In this document: positions 1 through 7,295 of the stretch, piece by piece | How the letters are laid out: every line of letters starts with the position of its first letter | Position numbering within the stretch: the first letter of the stretch is position 1 | Source of the DNA: Planctomycetota bacterium | Lineage (GTDB): Bacteria; Planctomycetota; Planctomycetia; Pirellulales; Thermoguttaceae | Reading direction: 5' to 3' | Assembly (NCBI GenBank): GCA_013202535.1 | Contig: JABMRP010001307.1 | Coordinates: 1 to 12,411 of the forward strand | Length of the DNA: 12,411 nt | Notes under the pieces: model-generated | The model's input: the letters and a program-made list of their open reading frames with translations, nothing else | Database searches by the model: none | What the model was told of the DNA's origin: nothing | Translations under genes and position numbers: made by a program

Positions 1-517
1 ATGTAGCGGACGGCGAGAAACTGCAAACCTTCGGCGGACATGCCTGGGGGATCAGCGCCGTAGCCTTCAGCGACGACGGGCGCGAATTGCTGGCCGGCGG
101 CAACGACGGAACCGTTGCCCTATGGGATACGGCCACGGGCCGACAACTGACCACGTACCGCCACCACGAGGAAAACGTGACCTCGGTCGCCTTCGCACCG
201 CTGACGGGACATTTCGTCAGCAGTTCGGCCGACGGGACGGCCCTTTTGTGGGACCGGCGGACGGCCAAGGTGCTCCGCACGTTTCGCACCGAAGCGCCTT
301 GCCTGGCGGCCGTCTTCAGCCCGGGCGGCCGGCAACTCCTGACCGGCGTGGAGAACGAAACGGCCGTACTCTGGGAGACGACGACCGGCAAGAAACTGCG
401 CACGCTGTCGGGACATCGGGGGAAGTTCAATTCGCTGGCCTTCACGCCGGACGGACAGCGGGTGGTCTCGGCGTCGCGCGACGGAAGCGCCCTGCTGTGG
501 AACCTGGGTAGCGGACG

Positions 518-521
<4 letters not shown>
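1..521 (+). CDS. WD40-repeat protein, C-terminal part (gene runs off the left edge)
   Basis: The reading frame is open from base 3 and ends at the TAG at 519-521, so only the 3' end is visible. The roughly 172 residues contain four WD40 blades. Each has a GH-like turn, an S-x-A/V-F core with D/G loops, and a closing LW(D/E/N): ALWD near 114-128, LLWD near 243-254, VLWE near 366-377 and LLWN near 489-500. The last blade ends only six residues before the stop, as expected for a propeller that closes at the C-terminus. WD40 propellers are protein-interaction scaffolds; in planctomycetes they occur alone or fused to Ser/Thr kinases or cytochrome-type domains, and the N-terminal partner here lies outside the window. 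No catalytic motif is visible. The gene converges on the histidine kinase gene, and the two stop codons overlap. Confidence 0.85.
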
Positions 522-2779
<2,258 letters not shown>

Positions 2780-2985
2780 GGAACCCCTTCCGCTGGCCTC
2801 GACCATCGACTGCCCCGAGGCATAATTCCGCGTCGCTTCTCGCGTATTCCGAGAATCGCCCCTCCTTGGCAACCCCGGCGACACCTCCCAATGCCTCTCC
2901 TCTAAGAAGCATAGGTTGCGGTTTTGGCGCGTGCATACTTTGCGGGGGAGGGAAACCGTGTATTTTGGGGGATACTGCCGAGGGG

Positions 2986-3009
2986 GGCGCTGGTGCGAAT
3001 CCGGTCGCC
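2986..3009 (+). other. Stem-loop in the intergenic region
   Basis: GGCG (2986-2989) pairs with CGCC (3006-3009), and CUGG (2990-2993) pairs with CCGG (3001-3004) with one G-U pair, leaving loop UGCGAAU and a bulged U. Two further hairpins follow at once: CCGA/TCGG at 3024-3035 and GGTC/GACC at 3043-3060. No plus-strand gene lies downstream until polA. Function unknown. Confidence 0.4.
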
Positions 3010-3242
3010 ATCGAGAGCCACGTCCGAGTGTTCGGTGGGGGTGGTCGGAGGATTCAGACCGGTTATGCGGTGTTTGGGCAGCAGCGAGTCATGGCGGCGC
3101 AGATGCCCCCCGCCGGAGTGATTCCACGAAAAGAAGTGAGAAATGAAGAGCCCGTTGCGATCGCGAGGCCATTTCTGCCTCAGAGGTGGCAACACCCCGC
3201 CGCCACCGTGCGCTCGGTTTTCCACAATCGTCCGATCAACAC

Positions 3243-3278
3243 AAAACGCCCCCACCGCCGGCTCGCCACGGGGGGGCG
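3243..3278 (-). terminator. Probable intrinsic terminator of the HTH regulator gene
   Basis: Read on the minus strand, CGCCCCC pairs with GGGGGCG over 7 bp (plus strand arms 3272-3278 and 3247-3253). An inner CCG/CGG helix extends the stem, and TTTT follows at 3246-3243. It lies about 65 bases after the HTH stop codon. The U-tract is short, so termination may be partial. Confidence 0.5.
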
Positions 3279-3344
3279 CGAAATCTCAACCGGGGTGGAA
3301 ACCGTGGACTGGACAGTCGGTGTTGCGGGAAAATCGGCGCGAGT

Positions 3345-3623
3345 TTACCAGCGGACGCCCGAGTTCCAACCGTCGTTCTTCCGCCCGCTCAGTCGCTTCT
3401 CGCGAGTCGTAAGCTTGTCTTTGAGCGAGGTGATCCGTTTCTTGATCGCGATGCGCGTCAGCAGCGCCAATTTGTCCGTTCCGAGTCGCGCCATTGCCGC
3501 GGTTTTGTGATTATCCACGGTGCTGGGCGCTAATCCCAGGATTTGTGCCGCTTGATTCACGGTGCATCCCAGGCTAAGCAAACGGACGACTTCTTCTTGT
3601 CGCGGGGTAAGTTGAACAGCCAT
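3345..3623 (-). CDS. Small LuxR/GerE-type helix-turn-helix regulator
   Basis: This 92-residue protein is almost entirely a GerE-type DNA-binding domain. LTPRQEEVVRLLSLG (residues 5-19) is the typical opening. The helix-turn-helix spans about 23-47: scaffold helix VNQAAQILG, then recognition helix STVDNHKTAAMARLG. After the domain comes a basic tail (KKRITSLKDKL..., 61-82). There is no receiver, autoinducer or other sensor domain, so it must act through protein contacts, dosage or an unknown ligand. The ATG at 3623 is chosen because GGAG lies six bases upstream and the conserved domain starts at residue 5; the longer frame upstream has no domain. An extended -10 TGCTATAAT lies 44 bases upstream, with a palindrome over the predicted transcription start. 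Its neighbour downstream is the hybrid kinase, which lacks an output domain. Confidence 0.88.
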   Translation of the reverse strand: MAVQLTPRQEEVVRLLSLGCTVNQAAQILGLAPSTVDNHKTAAMARLGTDKLALLTRIAIKKRITSLKDKLTTREKRLSGRKNDGWNSGVRW

Positions 3624-3650
3624 GGCCGACTCCAGAAAAGAACCAGGAAA

Positions 3651-3661
3651 CAGGTAACCTG
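3651..3661. promoter_or_regulatory. Operator-like palindrome CAGGTAACCTG
   Basis: CAGGT and ACCTG are exact inverted half-sites around one central base. The site overlaps the predicted start of transcription of the HTH gene, just downstream of its -10 element. GerE-type regulators bind short inverted repeats as dimers, so autoregulation is a reasonable inference. There is no direct evidence of binding. Confidence 0.35.
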
Positions 3662-3666
3662 AGCGA

Positions 3667-3675
3667 ATTATAGCA
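3667..3675 (-). promoter_or_regulatory. Extended -10 promoter element for the HTH gene
   Basis: On the minus strand the sequence reads TGCTATAAT: a perfect -10 hexamer (3672-3667) with the TG of an extended -10 one base upstream (3675-3674). No good -35 stands at 16-18 bp spacing, which fits extended -10 promoters. The predicted start is near 3660, giving a leader of about 37 bases with GGAG before the ATG. Confidence 0.6.
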
Positions 3676-3713
3676 GGGCGGTCTGGCCAAAGGAACCACC
3701 CCGGGCAAGGCGG

Positions 3714-3738
3714 GAGGGAAAGCGACCGGTTTTCCCTC
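3714..3738 (-). terminator. Hairpin at the end of the radical SAM gene
   Basis: GAGGGAAA (3714-3721) and TTTCCCTC (3731-3738) form a perfect 8-bp stem with a 9-base loop. On the minus strand the first arm overlaps the TGA stop of the radical SAM gene. No U-tract follows, so this is not a canonical intrinsic terminator; it could cap the message or assist Rho. Confidence 0.35.
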
Positions 3739-4612
3739 AGGGATAGGCGGACACGGGCAACCCGGTCCGGCGTCGAACCTCGGCGGCCAGAGCGTCGATT
3801 TCGGAGGCTGAAAGGGGCTCGACCCACGATTCGGCCGGGCGGCGGGCGACCGTGTATATCTGGACGAGATTGATGCGTCCCCCCCTCTCCAAAACCTCCA
3901 CGAGCCGCTCGCAATAGGCCCGTATTTCCACTAGTGGGGGGGATACCCCTCGAATTCGCATGAACAGCGACTGGATCACCAGCGGCCAGATCCGGGCCGC
4001 CTGCTGGAGATTCTCGAGGATTCGCGAGAAGGGGACGGCGGACCGGGCCACCCGGCGATAGGCGGATTCCGTGCCGGCGTCCAGTTTCGCCCAGATTTCG
4101 CCTCCGTTGTCGGCCAATATCTCCAGGCCCCGCCGGACACTTTCGCGATGCAGCATACTGGCGTTGGTGATGAGCACCAGTTTCGTGTCGTCCAGGTGGT
4201 GGCGACGGCGTACCTCGGCACAGGCCGCCACGATCCGGTCAAAATTGCGATAGGTGGTCGGCTCCCCGTCACCGCTCATCGCGATATCCCCCAGACGGCG
4301 GAGGGTCGGTGGGGTCTCGCGAAAATGAGGTAGGTCGTACAGGTCCCCGCTGGCAACCAGCGACACGGCGGCGTCCAGCTCGGCCACCAGCCGGTCGATC
4401 TCCACGAATTCCTTCTCCGGAGACTCCGTCCGATCGACCTGGCAATAGATGCAATCGAAATTGCATACCTTGTCCCGATTGAGATTGATCCCGATCGAGA
4501 TACCGCCACAGCGCCGACTCAGCACGGGGTAGACGTAGCGGTTCGACTCGAAATCCCGCGGGTGGTGGGTAATCAGCGAGCGGGCGGAATCAGGCAAAGC
4601 TGGCTCTTTCAT
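3737..4612 (-). CDS. Radical SAM protein (COG0731-like Fe-S oxidoreductase)
   Basis: The 291-residue product carries the radical SAM cluster motif CNFDCIYC (C50, C54, C57), a CxxxCxxC set that binds the [4Fe-4S] cluster used to cleave S-adenosylmethionine. MSGDGEPT at 112-119 matches the GGE-type SAM-binding motif. KLDAG (176-180) and QSLFMR (214-219) mark later barrel strands. Length and order fit the compact single-domain group related to TYW1-like proteins, without the flavodoxin or extra Fe-S domains. The substrate is not known for this group. Upstream, 48 bases away, is a small hypothetical gene on the same strand, so co-transcription is likely. The ATG at 4612 is preferred, with a purine-rich GGAAGTGGG upstream. 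An in-frame ATG at 4645 would add 11 residues, has no clear ribosome site, and lies 15 bases from the upstream stop. Confidence 0.87.
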   Translation of the reverse strand: MKEPALPDSARSLITHHPRDFESNRYVYPVLSRRCGGISIGINLNRDKVCNFDCIYCQVDRTESPEKEFVEIDRLVAELDAAVSLVASGDLYDLPHFRETPPTLRRLGDIAMSGDGEPTTYRNFDRIVAACAEVRRRHHLDDTKLVLITNASMLHRESVRRGLEILADNGGEIWAKLDAGTESAYRRVARSAVPFSRILENLQQAARIWPLVIQSLFMRIRGVSPPLVEIRAYCERLVEVLERGGRINLVQIYTVARRPAESWVEPLSASEIDALAAEVRRRTGLPVSAYP

Positions 4613-4660
4613 GAAACGACCCACTTCCACCCCCCCCGGGGCCATGCATTGCGACAGGGG

Positions 4661-4951
4661 CTACGCTCGCCGCAGCTTGGTCCGCGGGTCGATGGTCAGA
4701 GTGGTCCGTTCACCGTCGGGCAGCTCCAGCACGATCGCGTCGACGAACACGCGGTCGTCGTCGTTGCGCTGTTCGTGCAATCCCTGGCGGCGGCGCTGGG
4801 TACGAACGACCTTGCCCGTGCTGGTGGTGGTCCAGCTCTGCGAGCCGACGGTTACCGTTTGCTCGACCTCGACCCGATCACCAGTGGCTAACGCGTCGAA
4901 AAGTTGTTCGGTTTCGGTGCGCAGTGCGGTTTCGGTACGCTGTGCGGTCAT
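4661..4951 (-). CDS. Small conserved-looking hypothetical protein (96 residues)
   Basis: I do not recognise a named family. The 96-residue product is soluble, with no signal peptide or membrane segment. It begins with a hydrophilic helix containing a doubled RTET motif encoded by an 18-bp tandem repeat. From about residue 24 it looks like a small beta-barrel: RVEVEQTVTVG, STGKVVRTQRRRQGLH, then VFVDAIVLELPDGERTTLTIDPRTKLRRA. The alternation of beta strands and basic turns would suit a nucleic-acid or protein contact, but that is only a guess. The ATG at 4951 has AGGAAGAG a few bases upstream and is clearly better than longer starts. It precedes the radical SAM gene by 48 bases, probably in one operon. 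A possible promoter lies at 5049-5077. Confidence 0.72.
   Translation of the reverse strand: MTAQRTETALRTETEQLFDALATGDRVEVEQTVTVGSQSWTTTSTGKVVRTQRRRQGLHEQRNDDDRVFVDAIVLELPDGERTTLTIDPRTKLRRA
4909..4944 (-). repeat. 18-bp tandem repeat at the 5' end of the small hypothetical gene
   Basis: Two 18-bp units (4909-4926 and 4927-4944) differ at two positions. They encode RTETAL and RTETEQ near the N-terminus, so the duplication is in frame and adds one short helical unit. Unit length matches the repeat in the kinase gene, but the sequence does not. Confidence 0.75.
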
Positions 4952-5048
4952 TCGCTCTTCCTGGCTAGGAGCATGGGGAAGGAATCCCGGCGGTCCGCCA
5001 TGAATTCTCGGCGCGGGGCAGCGGGCGGCGCGGTTCCCGACTACGCCC

Positions 5049-5077
5049 ATTCTTGGCGACTACCGCGGGCTTGGCAA
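5049..5077 (-). promoter_or_regulatory. Possible sigma70-type promoter for the hypothetical/radical SAM pair
   Basis: On the minus strand TTGCCA (5077-5072; five of six consensus bases) and AAGAAT (5054-5049; four of six) are separated by exactly 17 bp. Transcription would start near 5042 and give a leader of about 90 bases before the ATG at 4951. The match is moderate and may be chance. Confidence 0.35.
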
Positions 5078-5121
5078 GACCCCTTTGGCAAAACGCCCGG
5101 TGCTTCGCGGCAAAGACCAAG

Positions 5122-5169
5122 AAAAAAAGCCGCCCGGCGGGCCGACCAATGGCTGTCGGAACGCCGGGC
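5122..5169 (-). terminator. Strong intrinsic terminator of the coiled-coil gene
   Basis: Read on the minus strand, GCCCGGCG (5169-5162) pairs with CGCCGGGC (5139-5132) over 8 bp. Inside it CCGAC (5159-5155) pairs with GTCGG (5146-5142) across symmetric 2-base internal loops. GGC and then seven T (5128-5122) follow. Stem strength, position about 30 bases after the stop codon and the U-tract are all classical. Confidence 0.72.
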
Positions 5170-5200
5170 TGCAGGTCGTCTGGTGCGGGAAATCCGGCGG

Positions 5201-6718
5201 TTAGTAGGTACTGCCGCGGCTCGAGGTGGGCGGACGCCGCGGCTGGAACTTGGGGCTGACCGTGCCGATCGACTTTTGCTGAACCCCGTCGGTGTTTCGG
5301 CCGGTAAATCCGGAGCCGATGCCTTCATGAGCGACCGGGTTGGGATTCTTCCAGCCCATGCGTGCCAGCAGATCGAGCAGCGACATCTTTTGGATTCCGT
5401 TGTTCTCCGCTTCTCGGATCAACTCCACTCGGGCTTTGACCGCCGCCTCGCCCGTCGGTCGCGAGCCGAGGATGAGGAAGTCGGTGTCTTCGGTCAACCG
5501 GCCTTGCTTCTTCCCGGCCTCGTCCACGTAAGCGTCGACGACCGCATTGTTTCTTTCGATCGTTCGCCTCACGAGAGCCAGATCGCTGCGCCCGTCGCCG
5601 TCGGCGTCCATGATTCCAGCCAGGGCCACGTGAAGCTTGCGCCCGGGACTCCACAGGGGAGTGTAGACCTTGTCGCCCCCCAGAATCGGATCGGTCACCG
5701 AATCGTCAATAATCCGGGCCACCGATTGATGTTCCGACAAGACCTGGACCACCTCGATGGTTCCCTTGCGCAACTGGGTGGCGTCGCTCACCTGACCCGT
5801 GCCTACCACGTCGATCGACGAGCTGACCGAGTAGCTGTCCACGTCGTGAGGGTAGACGCCGAACGTGGTCTGCCGGACCAGGGCATCGGCGAAACCAAGG
5901 TTGATATAGACGGTGCGGTCGGCCTGATTCACCCAGGTGATCTTGCCATCGGCGATGTCGATCGAATCGGGTTGGGCTCCTCGCGAGGTCTTGCGGATAT
6001 CCTGGATTTTCGTGCTCTGCTCCGTCAGTGCGGCGAGATACTTTGTCAGCAGGGCATCTTTCTCGGCCAGACCCGTCTTGTGTGCGGTCTGACTGTCTGC
6101 CACCGTGCGTTGAATCTCGCCCAACTTCTTCAGGAAATCACTCCGGGCCGTGTCGTAATTCTGGCCAACGGCTTCGTACGTCGTCGCCGACTGACTGGCC
6201 ACGTCTTTGTACGCCTTGACCATGGGCGTCTCTTCGGTCGGTCTCATCGACTCGACCAGCGCCAACTGGACCTGAAGTGCGGCGGTTTCGGCCTGGAGTT
6301 GCTGATTCAGCGTCTTGACGATGTCCTGCTGTTGCTGCAAGACATTGCGGTAGTTCAGCTTGTTGGCCATGGCGGGCACCCCCTCGGCGGGGTTCTGCTC
6401 GGCTTCGCCCGCTGGTGCCTCGGGGCCCTGGTGCAGTTGGCCCTTGAACGGTTCCAGATCGGTGTTGACGACACCGCTCATGGTGTCTTTCTTGGTGTCG
6501 TCGGCAAACCCGATCCATTCCCTCAGATCGTTGGAGACTTGCTTGAGGTTTTCGATTTCCAAGCGGGCTTGGGCCGCTGCGTCCTTTTCGGTTTTGGCCG
6601 TTTCCTGGGCCTCGACCAACTTCTTGGCCAACACGTACGACGCCACGCCCGCCCCGATGGTGAGCATGAAGAAAATGATCACGGCGATCTGTAGACCTTG
6701 ATTTTGGCTTCGAGCCAT
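5201..6718 (-). CDS. Membrane-anchored coiled-coil protein with BRCT-like C-terminal region
   Basis: This 505-residue protein has a short basic N-tip, one transmembrane helix (about 11-31) and a long alpha-helical part. Coiled coil is likely at 32-68 and 120-245 (Q/A/E-rich, e.g. NVLQQQQDIVKTLNQQLQ). A beta-rich domain (about 248-370) follows, with DGKITWVN, TVYINLGFADAL and KGTIEVVQVL. DADGDGRSDL (371-380) resembles a calcium-binding D-x-D-G-D-G loop. The segment 383-456 resembles a BRCT fold: VDAYVDEAGKK, DTDFLILGSRP, then AENNGIQKMSLLDLLARMGW. The tail (460-505) is polar and probably disordered. With a short N-tip and N-in topology, most of the protein would be outside the cytoplasm, which is odd for BRCT; orientation is not settled. 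The ATG at 6718 has AGGAG ten bases upstream. A good promoter, a leader hairpin and a strong terminator suggest a monocistronic gene. I know of no assigned function. Confidence 0.85.
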   Translation of the reverse strand: MARSQNQGLQIAVIIFFMLTIGAGVASYVLAKKLVEAQETAKTEKDAAAQARLEIENLKQVSNDLREWIGFADDTKKDTMSGVVNTDLEPFKGQLHQGPEAPAGEAEQNPAEGVPAMANKLNYRNVLQQQQDIVKTLNQQLQAETAALQVQLALVESMRPTEETPMVKAYKDVASQSATTYEAVGQNYDTARSDFLKKLGEIQRTVADSQTAHKTGLAEKDALLTKYLAALTEQSTKIQDIRKTSRGAQPDSIDIADGKITWVNQADRTVYINLGFADALVRQTTFGVYPHDVDSYSVSSSIDVVGTGQVSDATQLRKGTIEVVQVLSEHQSVARIIDDSVTDPILGGDKVYTPLWSPGRKLHVALAGIMDADGDGRSDLALVRRTIERNNAVVDAYVDEAGKKQGRLTEDTDFLILGSRPTGEAAVKARVELIREAENNGIQKMSLLDLLARMGWKNPNPVAHEGIGSGFTGRNTDGVQQKSIGTVSPKFQPRRPPTSSRGSTY

Positions 6719-6805
6719 GGTTCAGATGCTCCTGTTGGGGGCGCCCGTCAATGCACCCACATTGGGAAAACGGATACGTGCCTCTTCTTGATTCAGCCCG
6801 ATGTG

Positions 6806-6821
6806 CCCAACGCGCGTTGGG
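6806..6821. repeat. 16-bp perfect palindrome in the leader of the coiled-coil gene
   Basis: CCCAACGCGCGTTGGG is its own reverse complement. It lies about 36-51 bases into the predicted leader transcript, where it could fold as a 6-bp stem with a GCGC loop, or act as a protein-binding site in DNA. Confidence 0.6.
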
Positions 6822-6863
6822 TGAAGTTGCGGCTAAGTTTGTTCAGACAAAGAACCTAGGTCG

Positions 6864-6892
6864 ATTCTAACCAAGCTGCCCACCGATGTCAA
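6864..6892 (-). promoter_or_regulatory. Sigma70-type promoter of the coiled-coil gene
   Basis: On the minus strand there is a perfect TTGACA (6892-6887), a 17-bp spacer and TAGAAT (6869-6864; five of six). Transcription should start near 6857. Spacing and match make this the best promoter in the window. Confidence 0.7.
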
Positions 6893-7081
6893 CGAAAAAC
6901 CCCCGATCGTCCCCCCGGTTGCCTCGCCGGCGAAGGGGCTGAGGCTGTGTGCGTAAGTCATTTCACGTAAACGGGTTGCGGCATTGATGTCGCTCTCGGT
7001 GATAGGCCTCGTTCACGCTTCCGATCGTCCGGCCGGTCTCCGCTCGGCCCGGCTCAAAGCTTATCGGATCGCATGGACCGC

Positions 7082-7123
7082 TTTATTGCACGGGTTTATT
7101 GCACAGGAATTCATCGCACGGAT
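7082..7123. repeat. Degenerate 13-bp direct repeats upstream of polA
   Basis: TTTATTGCACGGG (7082-7094) is followed directly by TTTATTGCACAGG (7095-7107), one mismatch apart, then by a diverged copy with TTCATCGCACGG ending near 7121. The cluster ends about 80 bases before the polA -35. The motif resembles, but is not, a DnaA box. Confidence 0.6.
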
Positions 7124-7201
7124 TCAATGCCCAACGAACTCGATCATGCGCGAGGAACCGCTCCGGAGTTTTCGACCGCTTCTGGGCGTACTGCCCGCGT
7201 C

Positions 7202-7231
7202 TTGACAGTTGTCGAACGTCGAACATAGGAT
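7202..7231 (+). promoter_or_regulatory. Probable polA promoter
   Basis: A perfect TTGACA (7202-7207) is followed after 18 bp by TAGGAT (7226-7231; four of six). The start would be near 7238, giving a leader of about 58 bases to the ATG at 7296. If correct it rules out the upstream starts at 7209 and 7230. Confidence 0.5.
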
Positions 7232-7295
7232 GAACGCCCGTTTGGCGCGGCGGCCAAATGGCGGTGTCCCTTCTCCGATACTTGCTGGTAACACG

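Larger units (their letters stand above)
2780..3344. other. Non-coding stretch between kinase and HTH regulator genes
   Basis: I see no convincing gene in these 565 bases. The open frames that cross it have low-complexity proteins, no good ribosome site and no recognisable domain. It should contain the kinase leader and promoter (reading leftward), but I found no convincing -35/-10 pair. It holds a small inverted repeat TTCTCG/CGAGAA at 2837-2855, a run of stem-loops at 2950-3080, and a likely terminator for the HTH gene at 3243-3278. Confidence 0.6.
6719..7295. other. Divergent control region between the coiled-coil gene and polA
   Basis: No gene is supported in these 577 bases. The left part is the leader (about 139 bases) and promoter of the leftward coiled-coil gene. 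The right part holds a 13-bp repeat cluster at 7082-7123 and the polA promoter. Between them, about 6893-7080, I see only GC-rich sequence with short palindromes such as TCGCCGGCGA. Confidence 0.65.

Noticed and set aside
2981..3070. Cobalamin riboswitch candidate (GGTGCGAATCCGG resembles part of the core)
   Set aside because: The GGGAA element before it and a proper B12 box after it are missing, and no plus-strand gene follows. Kept only as a group of stem-loops.
2902..3255. 117-residue minus-strand frame in the intergenic region
   Set aside because: No ribosome site, no recognisable domain, and low-complexity composition; it also covers the likely terminator.
4904..6694. 596-residue open frame on the plus strand
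   Set aside because: It is antisense to the coiled-coil gene, whose protein has clear domains, a ribosome site, a promoter and a terminator. Long antisense frames are common in GC-rich DNA.
7082..7107. DnaA boxes
   Set aside because: TTATTGCAC does not match TTATNCACA in register, and there is no AT-rich unwinding region nearby.
7209..7295. Earlier polA starts (TTG 7209, ATG 7230)
   Set aside because: They overlap the predicted -35/-10 promoter and have no ribosome site; the added residues are not domain-like.
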